From Arthrobacter sp. V1I9 (GTDB lineage Bacteria; Actinomycetota; Actinomycetes; Actinomycetales; Micrococcaceae), in NCBI RefSeq assembly GCF_030817075.1, contig NZ_JAUSYU010000001.1:1426001-1490000 (forward strand): a DNA stretch of 64,000 bases, given 5' to 3'. The translations under genes were made by a program, and so were the position numbers. The notes under the pieces were generated by a model. That model saw only the letters and a list, made by a program, of their open reading frames with translations. It did no database searches and was not told the origin of the DNA. Shown here piece by piece: positions 28,700 through 40,594 of the stretch (the stretch's first letter is position 1; each line of letters starts with the position of its first letter).

Positions 28700-30607
28700 A
28701 TGAGCAAAGGATCGCCGATCAGCCCCTCGCTGATGGCTACGAAGTCCGCTGGAGCCCCCAAGGCTCCGGAACGCGCCGACCGCACGGCGGACCACGCCGT
28801 CGTCGTCGCCGACCTTGCTGCCGTCTCTCCTGTCCTTGGGCCGAACAACGTTGTACCCCCAACGGTGATGACCGGCTCGCAAGCTATTGTCCGCTCGCTC
28901 GAAGAACTCGGCGTAGACGATATTTTCGGTTTGCCCGGTGGCGCGATCCTGCCCACCTATGACCCCTTGATGGCCTCCAGCATGAACCACGTCCTGGTCC
29001 GTCACGAACAGGGAGCCGGCCACGCCGCGCAAGGCTACGCCATGGTCACCGGGCGGGTGGGAGTTTGTATCGCCACCTCGGGCCCGGGCGCCACCAACCT
29101 CGTTACCGCCATTATGGATGCCCATATGGACTCCGTGCCGCTGGTGGCCATCACCGGCCAGGTATCCAGCGGTGTGATCGGCACCGACGCTTTCCAGGAA
29201 GCTGACATCGTGGGCATCACCATGCCCATCACCAAGCACTCCTTCCTGGTGACCGACCCCAATGACATTCCCCACGTCATGGCGGAGGCGTTCCATCTCG
29301 CCTCCACCGGCCGCCCGGGACCTGTCCTGGTGGACGTAGCCAAGGACGCCCAGGTTGGCCAGATGACCTTCTCCTGGCCGCCCCGGGTTGACCTGCCCGG
29401 CTACCGTCCGGTTACACGCGGCCACAACAAGCAGGTGCGCGAAGCCGCGAAGCTGATCGCCGCAGCCCGCAAGCCCGTTCTGTACGTGGGCGGCGGCGTT
29501 GTGAAGGCGCACGCCTCCGCGGAGCTGCTGGCCCTGGCCGAAGCAACCGGCGCTCCCGTTGTCACCACGCTGATGGCGAAGGGTGCCTTCCCGGACTCCC
29601 ACCCGCAGCATATGGGAATGCCCGGCATGCACGGTACCGTTTCCGCCGTGACTGCCCTGCAGCAGTCCGACCTCCTGATCACCCTCGGCGCACGCTTCGA
29701 CGACCGCGTTACCGGCGTGCTGAAGACGTTCGCGCCCATGGCGAAGGTCATCCACGCCGACATCGACCCCGCGGAGATCTCCAAGAACCGCACAGCCGAT
29801 GTCCCCATCGTTGGCTCCGTGAAGGAAATCATTCCGGAGCTCACCGAAGCCGTTCGCACCCAGTTCGAGGCGTCGGGCGCTCCGGACCTCACAACGTGGT
29901 GGGCTTTCCTGAACAACCTCAAGGAAACCTACCCGTTGGGCTGGACCGAGCCGGATGATGGGCTGACTGCGCCGCAGAGGGTCATTGAGCGCATCGGGGC
30001 GCTGACCGGACCCGAAGGTATCTACGTTGCGGGCGTCGGCCAGCACCAGATGTGGGCCGCACAGTTCATCAAGTACGAGCGCCCGCACGCCTGGCTGAAC
30101 TCAGGCGGTGCCGGCACCATGGGCTATGCGGTCCCGGCTGCCATGGGCGCCAAGGTGGGCGAGCCGGACCGTGTGGTCTGGGCCATCGACGGCGACGGCT
30201 GCTTCCAGATGACCAACCAGGAACTGGCCACCTGCGCCATCAACAACATCCCCATCAAGGTTGCCGTCATCAACAACTCCTCGCTCGGAATGGTACGGCA
30301 GTGGCAGACCCTCTTCTATGAGGGCCGCTACTCCAACACCGACCTCAACACCGGCCACGACACCGTCCGCATCCCGGACTTCGTCAAGCTCGGGGAGGCC
30401 TACGGCTGCGCGTCGTTCCGCTGCGAACGTGACGAGGACATCGACGCCACCATTCAGAAGGCACTTGAGATCAATGACCGCCCCGTGGTCATCGACTTCG
30501 TGGTGAGCCCCAACTCGATGGTGTGGCCGATGGTGCCCGCCGGCGTGAGCAACGACCAGATCCAGGTTGCCCGCAACATGACCCCGGAATGGGAAGAAGA
30601 GGACTGA
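28700..30607 (+). CDS. ilvB: Acetolactate synthase large subunit
   Basis: A 635-residue thiamine diphosphate enzyme forming acetolactate or acetohydroxybutyrate. The activating Glu is in [14 protein letters not shown]. The central domain holds [10 protein letters not shown]. The ThDP-Mg site is [16 protein letters not shown] followed by [12 protein letters not shown]. The ATG at 28700 is preceded by AAGGAAGAG. Expression should be set by the leader and attenuator. ilvN begins 2 bp after its stop. Confidence 0.96.
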   Translation: MSKGSPISPSLMATKSAGAPKAPERADRTADHAVVVADLAAVSPVLGPNNVVPPTVMTGSQAIVRSLEELGVDDIFGLPGGAILPTYDPLMASSMNHVLVRHEQGAGHAAQGYAMVTGRVGVCIATSGPGATNLVTAIMDAHMDSVPLVAITGQVSSGVIGTDAFQEADIVGITMPITKHSFLVTDPNDIPHVMAEAFHLASTGRPGPVLVDVAKDAQVGQMTFSWPPRVDLPGYRPVTRGHNKQVREAAKLIAAARKPVLYVGGGVVKAHASAELLALAEATGAPVVTTLMAKGAFPDSHPQHMGMPGMHGTVSAVTALQQSDLLITLGARFDDRVTGVLKTFAPMAKVIHADIDPAEISKNRTADVPIVGSVKEIIPELTEAVRTQFEASGAPDLTTWWAFLNNLKETYPLGWTEPDDGLTAPQRVIERIGALTGPEGIYVAGVGQHQMWAAQFIKYERPHAWLNSGGAGTMGYAVPAAMGAKVGEPDRVVWAIDGDGCFQMTNQELATCAINNIPIKVAVINNSSLGMVRQWQTLFYEGRYSNTDLNTGHDTVRIPDFVKLGEAYGCASFRCERDEDIDATIQKALEINDRPVVIDFVVSPNSMVWPMVPAGVSNDQIQVARNMTPEWEEED

Positions 30608-30609
30608 CC

Positions 30610-32242
<1,633 letters not shown>

Positions 32243-32279
32243 GGCCGCCGACGAGGCGCCGCTCTAAAAGGCAGCAGTG

Positions 32280-32317
32280 AGGCCGGGTTCACACTTAACA
32301 ATGTGAGCCCGGCCTTT
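32280..32317 (+). terminator. Terminator after ilvC
   Basis: A 14-bp stem with one T-G pair (32280-32293 with 32302-32315), an 8-base loop and a short TTT tail separate ilvC from serA. Confidence 0.85.
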
Positions 32318-32369
32318 CCGTCGGCCTAGACTTGTTCCATCCCCAGGACTGCAACGCAGAGGATCAGCC

Positions 32370-33959
32370 GTGTCAAAACCCGTAGTACTGCTCGCCGAAG
32401 AACTTTCCCCAGCAACTGTCGAGGCCCTCGGCCCGGACTTCGAGATCCGCCAGACCGACGGCGCTGACCGTGCCCAGCTGCTCTCTGCCATCAGCGATGT
32501 TGACGCCATCCTGGTCCGCTCAGCCACCCAGGTGGATGCTGAAGCGATCGCGGCAGCCAAAAACCTCAAGGTCATCGCCCGTGCAGGTGTGGGCCTGGAC
32601 AACGTGGACATTAAAGCCGCCACCCAGGCCGGCGTGATGGTGGTCAACGCACCCACGTCCAACATCGTCTCCGCGGCCGAGCTCACCGTGGGCCACATCC
32701 TCAGCCTGGCCCGCCACATCCCGCAGGCCAGTGCAGCCCTCAAGGACGGCGAGTGGAAGCGCTCCAAGTACACGGGCATCGAGCTGTTCGAAAAGAAGAT
32801 CGGCATCATCGGCCTGGGCCGGATCGGTGCCCTCGTCGCGGCCCGCCTGAAGGGCTTCGACACCAAGATCCTTGCGTACGACCCCTACATCACCTCCGCC
32901 CGTGCCGCCCAGCTCGGTGTGCAGCTGGTGACCCTGGACGAGCTGCTGGCCCAGTCCGACTTCATCACCATCCACATGCCCAAAACCCCGGAAACCCTGG
33001 GCATGCTCGGTGCGGATGCCTTCAAGAAGATGAAAAAGACCGCCTACGTGGTAAACGTGGCCCGCGGCGGCCTGGTGGACGAGGAAGCCCTGTTCACGGC
33101 CCTGCAGGACGGCGAGATCGGCGGCGCGGGCGTGGACGTCTTCGCCAAGGAGCCCAGCACCGACCTGCCGTTTTTCAAGCTGGACAACGTGGTGGTCACC
33201 CCGCACCTCGGCGCCTCCACGGATGAAGCGCAGGAAAAGGCCGGCGTTTCGGTGGCCAGGTCCGTTCGACTGGCCCTGGCCGGTGAGCTCGTGCCGGATG
33301 CCGTCAACGTCGCCGGCGGCGTCATTGCCCCCGACGTCCGCCCCGGCATTCCGCTGATCGAGAAGCTGGGCCGCATCTTCACGGCGCTGACCCACGATTC
33401 GCTGACCCAGCTTGACGTCGAGGTGGCCGGCGAAATCTCGTCCCTGGACGTCAAGGTCCTGGAGCTGGCGGCACTGAAGGGAGTCTTCGCTGATGTGGTG
33501 ACCGAGCAGGTCTCCTACGTCAACGCCCCGGTCATCGCCGAACAACGCGGCATCAACGTCCGCCTGATGACCACCCCGGAGACAGAGTCGTACCGCAACG
33601 TCCTGACCCTCCGCGGTGCCCTCAGCGACGGCAGCCAGATTTCCGTGGCCGGCACCCTGACCGGGCCCAAGCAGATCGAGAAGCTCGTGGGCATCAACGG
33701 TTTCGAAGTTGAAATCCCCATCAGTGAGCACCTAGTGGTGGTTGCCTACACCGACCGTCCCGGCGTGATCGGAACCATCGGCCACATCCTGGGCATGAAC
33801 AACATCAACATCGCCGGCATGCAGGTAGCCCGCCACGACCAGGGCGGGCAGGTGCTCGCGCTGCTGACCATTGACAGCTCCGTGCCCCAGCAGGTCCTGG
33901 ACGCCATCAAGGCCGGAATCGGCGCTGAGATGGTCCGCGAAGTGGACCTGGAGGACTAA
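32370..33959 (+). CDS. serA: D-3-phosphoglycerate dehydrogenase
   Basis: A 529-residue long-form enzyme, first step of serine synthesis. The NAD-binding GLGRIG begins near residue 148 and the catalytic His is H279 in TPHLGAST. An allosteric substrate-binding domain (about 315-450) and a C-terminal ACT domain (about 455-529) follow, as in the mycobacterial type. The start is GTG with GAGG upstream. It is separated from ilvC by a terminator, so it is a separate unit despite the conserved neighbourhood. Confidence 0.95.
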   Translation: MSKPVVLLAEELSPATVEALGPDFEIRQTDGADRAQLLSAISDVDAILVRSATQVDAEAIAAAKNLKVIARAGVGLDNVDIKAATQAGVMVVNAPTSNIVSAAELTVGHILSLARHIPQASAALKDGEWKRSKYTGIELFEKKIGIIGLGRIGALVAARLKGFDTKILAYDPYITSARAAQLGVQLVTLDELLAQSDFITIHMPKTPETLGMLGADAFKKMKKTAYVVNVARGGLVDEEALFTALQDGEIGGAGVDVFAKEPSTDLPFFKLDNVVVTPHLGASTDEAQEKAGVSVARSVRLALAGELVPDAVNVAGGVIAPDVRPGIPLIEKLGRIFTALTHDSLTQLDVEVAGEISSLDVKVLELAALKGVFADVVTEQVSYVNAPVIAEQRGINVRLMTTPETESYRNVLTLRGALSDGSQISVAGTLTGPKQIEKLVGINGFEVEIPISEHLVVVAYTDRPGVIGTIGHILGMNNINIAGMQVARHDQGGQVLALLTIDSSVPQQVLDAIKAGIGAEMVREVDLED

Positions 33960-34025
33960 CCTCCGGTCCGCCGAAACGCCGTACTGCCGCCCCCGCTTCG
34001 GCGCGTCCCGGCGGTGCCACGTATG

Positions 34026-34088
34026 ATTGGCCGGTCTGCTTACAATGGCTGGGTCCTGGTTCAGGACCCTGCCGGCAGGCCGGCCAAT
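34026..34088. other. Nested hairpin element between serA and ABC permease
   Basis: A 14-bp outer stem with one G-T pair (34026-34039 with 34075-34088, ATTGGCCGG core) encloses an inner 8-bp stem (GGGTCCTG 34051-34058 with CAGGACCC 34062-34069). There is no T tract. It may be a serA terminator, a regulatory RNA of the ABC operon, or a DNA cruciform. Confidence 0.5.
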
Positions 34089-34174
34089 ACCTTTTGCACA
34101 TCCGTCCGTGATCGTCCACGTCCGCCGCGCGCGGCCGCGAATGTGCGCACGCAATCCAGGTTTCAGGGAGTTCC

Positions 34175-36976
34175 ATGAACGCCGTCCAGAGGTTCATCAG
34201 AAGCAGAGTGCTGCTGTTGACCGCGGCCATCTTGATCGCAGCCATGTGCTTGTCGGTCCTCGTCCAAAGCCAGTCGCAGGCCGCGCTCAACCGGACGGTG
34301 GATGAAAATTCGCGGGGACTCTACGATGTCCTGGTCCAGGCAAAGGCGCCCTCGGGTGCGCTGCTGCAGCCGGAAATCGCCAACGGCACCGGCGGCATCA
34401 GCTTTGAACAGCTCGAGGCCATCCGGAAACTGTCCGGAACCTCGGTGGCAGCGCCCATCAGCCTCGTGTCCCGGGTAACCCAGAACCTTGAGGCGCCACG
34501 GCTGGACGCCATGGACTACCTCGGCTACAACGCCGGGCTTGCAGGCACCGCGACGGCGGACCAGGCCGCGGGTGCCACGGCGCCGGCAGACTGGCCCAAG
34601 GCCGAGTCGGTTCTCAGCGATGAGACCAAAAAATACCGCCTGACCGCCAGTGCCGTGAGCTCTGACGGTGTTGCAGAGCAGACGCTCTTCAAGTCCACCG
34701 CCGAAGGCACCCTGGGCAAGGCCAAGCTCGTGGAGGAGCAGGCCGCCGGGGGGAGCAGCATCCGCATCGCCGCTCCTGAGGATGAAACGGGCATCAAGTT
34801 CGCCGCCCCGGCGGGCGGTTCCGAACACAACCTCTTTAACCTGTCCGTGTCGCTGCCCCTCGCGCCGGAGGTCACCGAATCCGTGGTCGCCGTCGATCCC
34901 GCCGCCGAGCGCGCCCTCCTGGGTTCTGCCGGTGACTTCCTGGCCCCGCTGGAAAAAGCGCCGCCTGCCGATGCTCGGGATGCCGGGGCCATCGGCCGCT
35001 ACTTCGAAGGCCTGTTCACGAACGGCATTGGCCTGGACGAGCTGGAAGAAGGCCCGGACTTCCTGGGCGTGAAGCTCAAATACTGGGCACCGCTGATGAC
35101 GCAGTACCAGCAGGCCAAGCGCAACGGCCAGCTGACGGCTGATTCCCAGGCCATTCCCCTCATCGTGCGCTCAGGCACCTCCCTGGACCTGAAGTACAAC
35201 GTCAAGATCGAGGAAATCGACGACGCCGGCAAGGTGGTCAAGGACGTCGGGACTGTCTCCCAGTCATTGGACCAGGATTACCTCCCGTTTGTCTCGAAGG
35301 ACCCCTTCGTTCTCTCCTGGCCTGGCTCCACCGACCACTCGTCGGTTCTCGGTGCCACCGGCAACTTCAACCAGGGGCTGTATACCCCCGCGGAGTGGAG
35401 CACCGACTTCGCGGCCGCCCCGAAATACACCGACGGCGAGACGGCGGCAAACGGCGCTGTCGGCAAGACCGCCGTACCGGGCGAGTGGGTCACCGTCAAC
35501 CGGCTGCCGGAAAAGAGCGCCAACGGGACCCCGGTCGACCAGACCCAGCGCGAGCCCGTGGACGAACGCTCCTACCGTGAAAACCTGGAGACGGGGGAGC
35601 AGAAGGCGGCGGCACCACTTGCCATGGTCTACGGAACGTTTGATCCTTCCGCAGTGGCACAGGCCGCCGGTGACGTGAACAAGCTTCCATTGGGCGGCTA
35701 CGACCCCGCCCCCTTCACCCTGGTCAAGGACGCCGGGGGCAAGGACGTTCCGGCCACAGCGCTCGAACCGTCCCTGAGCGCCACGGGGCTTGCCAGCCAG
35801 TCTGCCGGTGCCATCACCGATTACTACGGCCTGGCTGCTGCCCGCGGCTACAAGGAAAACGCAGCAGTCATCGACGCCGTCCGTGTCCGGGCCGATGCAT
35901 CCGGCAGCTGGAAGGAAGCCCAGCCGGACGTGGAAAAGCTGGCCACCGAGATCCGCGGGATGGGACTGGAAGCCACTGTCGTGGCCGGCTCTGCCCGCGA
36001 GGATGCCAGCATCTTCGTTCCCGGCTACTCCAAGGACGACGCCGGCAAGGAATCCGACCTTGGTACTGTCCAGCAGTCATGGGTCAGGCAGAACGCCGCC
36101 GAGGCCGTGACGGGTTCGCTTTCCGGAACGAACATCACGCTGCTCTTCCTGACCCTTTGCGGAGCTGCCCTTCTCACCGGCGCGTCCACCGTGAGCTACG
36201 TCCGCAAACGGCGGAGCGAAGCAGGGACCCTGCGCGCGATGGGGTGGACCCAACGCCGCATCCGCAGCTGGGTGCTGGAAGAGTTCGGTGTAGGTGCTGT
36301 ATTGCTCACCGTGGCCGGCATCGTTCTGAGCCTCGTCAGCTGGAGCCTCACCACCGCCCTGGTCTGCGTTTCCGTCCTGGTCCTGTACGCCGGTGCTGCC
36401 TTTTTCGCAGCACAGCAACTGCGCCACCGCGACGTCATTGACCAGGAACCGCAGCATGACGAGCGCCTCATTCCGGTGGATTCACCGCTGACCTTCGCGA
36501 ACCGCCGCCAGCTGGGCACCAACAAGTTCAACACCCTGGCCCTGGCCGTTGCCGTCGGCGTCTTCGGCGCTGCGGTGGGCGGACTCATCGCGCTGCTGAT
36601 CGACATTCCCCGCGCGGCCGGCGCCAGTGCCCTGAGCGGACCCGCCGCTGCCAGCGTGGCACTGCCGAGCATCCTCCTGGCTCTCGCGGGCGTGATCGTG
36701 GGGCTGGTCCTGACCCTGGTCACCGGACGCTTTGAGCTCAACGCCAAGCGGCAGTACCTGGGCATCCTCGAAGCCATGGGCTGGAACCCGGACATGCTCC
36801 GCCAGGTCCGGCTGTTCGAGAACGCGCTGGTGGGAAGCGTGGCACTGCCGCTGGGCGTGCTGGGCGCCCTGGGCATCGGGCTCCTGCTGGCCCCTTATGC
36901 CGCGCTGTGGGCCGGCGTGGCCGGCCTCGTGGCTGTACTTTGCTGGATACCGATTGCAACGAAAGTGGTCCAATGA
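34175..36976 (+). CDS. FtsX-like ABC transporter permease with large ectodomain
   Basis: A 933-residue membrane protein. One N-terminal helix (about 13-33) is followed by a roughly 600-residue extracytoplasmic region, then three helices near 650-755 including SYVRKRRSEAGTLRAMGW, the FtsX-type coupling segment. A second set of helices (about 785-930) contains RQYLGILEAMGWN, a repeat of the same segment. This is the MacB/FtsX branch, which usually acts in export, lipoprotein handling or signalling rather than import. The ectodomain is not recognised. It overlaps the ATPase by 4 bp (ATGA). Confidence 0.85.
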   Translation: MNAVQRFIRSRVLLLTAAILIAAMCLSVLVQSQSQAALNRTVDENSRGLYDVLVQAKAPSGALLQPEIANGTGGISFEQLEAIRKLSGTSVAAPISLVSRVTQNLEAPRLDAMDYLGYNAGLAGTATADQAAGATAPADWPKAESVLSDETKKYRLTASAVSSDGVAEQTLFKSTAEGTLGKAKLVEEQAAGGSSIRIAAPEDETGIKFAAPAGGSEHNLFNLSVSLPLAPEVTESVVAVDPAAERALLGSAGDFLAPLEKAPPADARDAGAIGRYFEGLFTNGIGLDELEEGPDFLGVKLKYWAPLMTQYQQAKRNGQLTADSQAIPLIVRSGTSLDLKYNVKIEEIDDAGKVVKDVGTVSQSLDQDYLPFVSKDPFVLSWPGSTDHSSVLGATGNFNQGLYTPAEWSTDFAAAPKYTDGETAANGAVGKTAVPGEWVTVNRLPEKSANGTPVDQTQREPVDERSYRENLETGEQKAAAPLAMVYGTFDPSAVAQAAGDVNKLPLGGYDPAPFTLVKDAGGKDVPATALEPSLSATGLASQSAGAITDYYGLAAARGYKENAAVIDAVRVRADASGSWKEAQPDVEKLATEIRGMGLEATVVAGSAREDASIFVPGYSKDDAGKESDLGTVQQSWVRQNAAEAVTGSLSGTNITLLFLTLCGAALLTGASTVSYVRKRRSEAGTLRAMGWTQRRIRSWVLEEFGVGAVLLTVAGIVLSLVSWSLTTALVCVSVLVLYAGAAFFAAQQLRHRDVIDQEPQHDERLIPVDSPLTFANRRQLGTNKFNTLALAVAVGVFGAAVGGLIALLIDIPRAAGASALSGPAAASVALPSILLALAGVIVGLVLTLVTGRFELNAKRQYLGILEAMGWNPDMLRQVRLFENALVGSVALPLGVLGALGIGLLLAPYAALWAGVAGLVAVLCWIPIATKVVQ

Positions 36977-37728
36977 CAAACCAGACCAATGTCCAGCGGA
37001 GCCGCAGGAGCGGCTCCGGCGACGTCCCCCTGCAGACGCGCGCCAACACCATCGTCAAGGCTGCTGACCACGAAACCCCGCTGGAACTGAGCGACATCAC
37101 CATCCGCTACGGCGGCGGTAAGGGCGGCGCCGAGGCAGTCAGCGTGGTGGAAGGTTTCGACCTCACGCTGCACGCGGGCGAGATGCACTGCGTCGCCGGC
37201 CGAAGCGGATCCGGCAAGACCAGCATCCTGACCGTCGGCGCGGGGCTGACCCTGCCGACGTCGGGGCGCGTCTTTTGGGAAGGTGATTCCCTGGAGAGCA
37301 TGGGCGACGACGAAATCGCTGACCGCCGTCGTGCCCTGATCGGTTACGTGGACCAGGGCGGTGCCCTCATCGATGGAATGAGCGCACTGGAGAACGTGCT
37401 CCTGCCGGCTGTTCCGGACGGGGAAGTGGACCAGCGCCGGGACATGGCCAAGGACCTGCTGGACCTGGTGGGCCTGGGCCGCCGCATGCGGCACCGCCCG
37501 GCCCAGCTGTCCGGCGGCGAACGCCAGCGCGTAGCCATCGCCCGTGCCCTGATCCTGGGCACCAGGGTCCTGGTGGTGGATGAACCGACGGCGAGCCTGG
37601 ACCGTGCCTCGGCGAACCGCATCATCAGCATCCTGAAGGACACCACGTCGGACGGCATCGCAGTCCTGGTGGCTTCGCACGACCACGAACTCGTCCGGCT
37701 CAGCGACTCGCTGACCGAACTGATCTAG
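36973..37728 (+). CDS. ABC transporter ATP-binding protein (MacB/LolD type)
   Basis: A 251-residue ATPase. Walker A GRSGSGKT is at 76-83, the Q-loop is YVDQGGAL near 125-132, the signature LSGGE is at 179-183, and Walker B LVVDEP is at 200-205. A basic N-terminal extension of about 35 residues precedes the domain. The ATG at 36973 overlaps the permease stop, so the two are coupled and should form a homodimeric exporter complex. The substrate is unknown. Confidence 0.92.
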   Translation: MTNQTNVQRSRRSGSGDVPLQTRANTIVKAADHETPLELSDITIRYGGGKGGAEAVSVVEGFDLTLHAGEMHCVAGRSGSGKTSILTVGAGLTLPTSGRVFWEGDSLESMGDDEIADRRRALIGYVDQGGALIDGMSALENVLLPAVPDGEVDQRRDMAKDLLDLVGLGRRMRHRPAQLSGGERQRVAIARALILGTRVLVVDEPTASLDRASANRIISILKDTTSDGIAVLVASHDHELVRLSDSLTELI

Positions 37729-37761
37729 CCTGTCCCTCCGCACCGAAGGTATCGTCCTCCC

Positions 37762-39324
37762 GTGACTGCTTCACACAAAACGCCGTTCTACATCACCACG
37801 GCCATCACCTACCCCAACGGCGTGCCCCACATCGGCCACGCCTACGAGTACATTGCCACCGACGCCATGGCGCGGTTCAAGCGGCTTGACGGGTATGACG
37901 TGATGTTCCTGACCGGCACGGACGAGCACGGGATGAAAATCGCCCAGACCGCCGAAAAGGAAGGCATCACGGCGAAGCAGCTGGTGGACCGGAACGTCGA
38001 GGTCTTCAAGGCGGCACACTCGGCCCTGGGCATCTCGTACGACCGTTTCATCAGGACCACTGACGAGGACCACTACGCTGCGTCCCAGGCCATCTGGAAA
38101 AAGATGGAAGCCAACGGGGACATCTACCTGTCCAAGTACGAGGGCTGGTACTCCGTCCGGGACGAGGCGTTCTACGTCGAGGACGACACCGTGGTCAAGG
38201 ACGACGGTGTACGCTACTCCAAGGAAACGGACACCGAGGTGACCTGGACCGCGGAGGAGAGCTACTTCTTCCGGCTTTCCGCCTACCAGGACAAGCTCCT
38301 GGCGCTCTACGAGGCCCAGCCGGAGTTCGGCGCTCCGCAGTACCGTTTCAACGAAGTCATCAGCTTCGTCAAGCGCGGCCTGGAGGACCTCTCCATCAGC
38401 CGCACCACTTTCGACTGGGGCGTCCCGGTCCCGGGCAATGACAAGCATGTGATGTATGTCTGGGTGGACGCCCTGACCAACTACCTCACCGGCGTGGGCT
38501 ACCCCGACATCGACTCGGAAAAGTTCCGGACGTTCTGGCCGGCCGATGTCCACGTTATTGGCAAGGACATCTCCCGGTTCCACGCTATCTACTGGCCCGC
38601 CTTCCTGATGAGCGCCGGCCTGGAACTGCCCAAGCGGGTCATGATCCACGGGTTCCTGCACAACAACGGCGTCAAGATGTCCAAGTCGCTGGGCAACGTG
38701 GTGGCCCCGGCCGACTTCGTGGAGCAGTACGGCCTGGACCAGGTGCGGTTCTTCTTCCTCCGGGAAGTGCCCTTCGGCGCGGACGGCAGCTACAACCACG
38801 ACGCCATCGTCGGCCGCATGAACGCCGACCTCGCGAACAACTTCGGCAACCTTGCACAGCGCTCTCTGTCCATGGTGGCCAAGAACTGCGGGGGCAAGGT
38901 GCCAACTCCCGGCGCGTTCACGGTGGCAGACAACGCCATCCTGGCGCAGGCCGGCGGCCTCCTCGAAGCTGCGCGGGCAGCGTTTGAGAAGCAGGAATTC
39001 AGCCGCGCCCTCGAAGCGGTCTGGGGCGTCCTGGGTGACACCAACGCCTACTTCGCCGAGCAGGCGCCGTGGGTGCTGCGGAAGACCGACGTCGAACGCA
39101 TGAACACCGTGCTGTACGTGACCCTGGAAGTCCTGCGGATCGTGGCCATCCTCGCCCAGCCGGTCATGCCGACGGCAACAGCGGCCCTCCTTGCCACCCT
39201 CGGCCAGCCGGAGGGGGAGGCCCGCCAGTTCTCCGCCATCGGAACGCCGATTGCTGCGGGGACCGAACTGCCGGCTCCCTCGCCGGTGTTCCCCAAGTAC
39301 GAGGAGCCTGCTGAGGCCAAGTAG
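37762..39324 (+). CDS. metG: Methionyl-tRNA synthetase
   Basis: A 520-residue class I synthetase. HIGH is at 23-26 (PHIGHAYEY) and KMSKS at 305-309. The zinc-knuckle cysteines of the E. coli type are absent from the connective region ([15 protein letters not shown]), so it is the zinc-free MetG form. There is no C-terminal tRNA-binding extension. The start is GTG 33 bp after the ABC gene; the two may share transcripts. Confidence 0.95.
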   Translation: MTASHKTPFYITTAITYPNGVPHIGHAYEYIATDAMARFKRLDGYDVMFLTGTDEHGMKIAQTAEKEGITAKQLVDRNVEVFKAAHSALGISYDRFIRTTDEDHYAASQAIWKKMEANGDIYLSKYEGWYSVRDEAFYVEDDTVVKDDGVRYSKETDTEVTWTAEESYFFRLSAYQDKLLALYEAQPEFGAPQYRFNEVISFVKRGLEDLSISRTTFDWGVPVPGNDKHVMYVWVDALTNYLTGVGYPDIDSEKFRTFWPADVHVIGKDISRFHAIYWPAFLMSAGLELPKRVMIHGFLHNNGVKMSKSLGNVVAPADFVEQYGLDQVRFFFLREVPFGADGSYNHDAIVGRMNADLANNFGNLAQRSLSMVAKNCGGKVPTPGAFTVADNAILAQAGGLLEAARAAFEKQEFSRALEAVWGVLGDTNAYFAEQAPWVLRKTDVERMNTVLYVTLEVLRIVAILAQPVMPTATAALLATLGQPEGEARQFSAIGTPIAAGTELPAPSPVFPKYEEPAEAK

Positions 39325-39334
39325 TGCCGTGTTC

Positions 39335-39396
39335 CGGATGTGAGTACGTCCTACTGGGGAATCCGTATGTCAAAATCCCTAGCCTGATCCTGTTAG
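39335..39396 (+). promoter_or_regulatory. Promoter with upstream box for the surface protein
   Basis: TGTCAA (39368-39373) and TGTTAG (39391-39396), 17 bp apart, form a plausible -35/-10. The segment just upstream contains CGGAT and ATCCG arms (39335-39339, 39361-39365) around TACTGGGGA, abutting the weak -35, as an activator site would. The 130-base leader that follows contains CGCCCCG and CGGGGCG, able to pair. Confidence 0.4.
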
Positions 39397-39531
39397 CAAA
39401 CTGACAGTTCGCATCTGGGAGAACCGTCGCCCCGATGCTGTCTGTTTGCCTTTTTTGACCCGTCAGTGCGGGGCGGTCGTGTTCTCCTTGGCGTCTGCGC
39501 AGTTTGAAGCAGACTATGGACGGAGACGGAA

Positions 39532-40437
39532 ATGAAACGGATCCTTGCCGTGCTGGGGGTTACGGGCCTCGCACTCACGGGTGCTTCAGCAACGGCGTTT
39601 GCCACGGACGAATCGTCCGGCGGCGGCGGCGAAAAGATCACCATCTGCCATGCAACGGGCTCGGAAACGAACCCTTACGTGCCAATCACCATCAGTCTCA
39701 ACGCGCTGAATGCCCATATCGGCCACCAGCACGAAGAGGACATCATTCCGGCCAATGACGGGAAGGCGCTGCCCGGCGGGCGGAACCTGGACAAGGTGGA
39801 CTGGTGGAATGCCGGTTGTGCCAAGCCGGGTGGATCGCCTCATGAGGACAAAGAGCCGCATGAGGACAAAGAGCCCCATGAGGACAAAGATAAGAAAATC
39901 ACCATTTGCCACGCGACCGGTTCGGAATCAAACCCCTACGTGGTGATCACCGTCGCACTGCGGGGCCTCAATGGACACGCCGGTGACCATCACCAGCACA
40001 GCGCGGACATCATCCCGCCGAACCACGGGAAGGTGGTTCCCTACGGCCAGAACTGGACTGATGACGGCAAGGCCACGTACAACAACGGCTGCGTCCCGGT
40101 GAAGGTTCCGCCGGTAGTTCCGCCGGTGAATCCTCCAGTTGTTCCGCCCGCAGTGGTTCCTCCAGCCGTGGTTCCTCCCGCTGTGGTTCCCCCTGCCGTA
40201 ACGCCGGTGGTTCCCGTCGCAGCCGCTCCACGCGGGGTGGCTGCCGGGGGCGGGGCAGGCGCTGTTGTTGCCCCGAACGAGGGCTTTAACGTGCAGACTG
40301 CAGTTTCGGAATCAGCGGGGCCGGCACCGGACCCCTGGATTGGAGGCGTGGCAGCAGTGCTGCTGGCGGGCGCGGCGATAACGGCACGGCGGACCCTGGC
40401 CGGCGGTGGCAGCCTCCGGCGCCTGCACCGCGGGTGA
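39532..40437 (+). CDS. Secreted, membrane-anchored protein with duplicated CHATGS domain
   Basis: A 301-residue exported protein of unknown function. The signal peptide covers 1-24. Two homologous domains, 35-97 and 122-187, each start KITICHATGSE and contain NPYV, an LN-H-G-H histidine patch, DIIP-N-GK and a closing NGC or NAGC. Each has two cysteines (C39/C96 and C127/C187) and clustered His. A linker with three PHEDKE copies (103-119) joins them. A Pro/Val stretch (192-228, PPAVV repeats) leads to a membrane helix (about 269-288) and a basic tail. It may be a metal-binding or structural envelope protein. Confidence 0.78.
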   Translation: MKRILAVLGVTGLALTGASATAFATDESSGGGGEKITICHATGSETNPYVPITISLNALNAHIGHQHEEDIIPANDGKALPGGRNLDKVDWWNAGCAKPGGSPHEDKEPHEDKEPHEDKDKKITICHATGSESNPYVVITVALRGLNGHAGDHHQHSADIIPPNHGKVVPYGQNWTDDGKATYNNGCVPVKVPPVVPPVNPPVVPPAVVPPAVVPPAVVPPAVTPVVPVAAAPRGVAAGGGAGAVVAPNEGFNVQTAVSESAGPAPDPWIGGVAAVLLAGAAITARRTLAGGGSLRRLHRG

Positions 40438-40483
40438 ATGTTTTGAAAGCTCGATGAAGGGCAATTGACTGGATCATGCGCAT

Positions 40484-40514
40484 GCGCCGTGCACGGATAC
40501 GTGCGCGGCGCTTT
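40484..40514 (+). terminator. Terminator after surface-protein gene
   Basis: A 12-bp stem with one G-T pair (40484-40495 with 40500-40511), a GATA loop and a TTT tail. Confidence 0.78.
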
Positions 40515-40536
40515 GCGCGTCCTGCCGCCAGAAGTA

Positions 40537-40554
40537 GTGTTCGAATACTGAGAC
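40537..40554. promoter_or_regulatory. Weak NdgR/LtbR-like half-site upstream of leuB
   Basis: Read on the minus strand, this segment shares 11 of 18 bases with the leuC box; the strongest part is ATACTGAGAC against ATAATGAGAC. It is 41 bp before leuB. LtbR controls leuB in Corynebacterium, which makes the match worth noting despite its weakness. Confidence 0.3.
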
Positions 40555-40594
40555 GGCTTGACCAGCATATGGATGACTTGGCTACCCTGAAAGC

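Noticed and set aside
40120..40200. DNA repeat array in the surface-protein gene
   Set aside because: The repeats are coding PPAVV units within the Pro/Val stalk, in frame, so they are a protein feature and not a CRISPR or mobile repeat.
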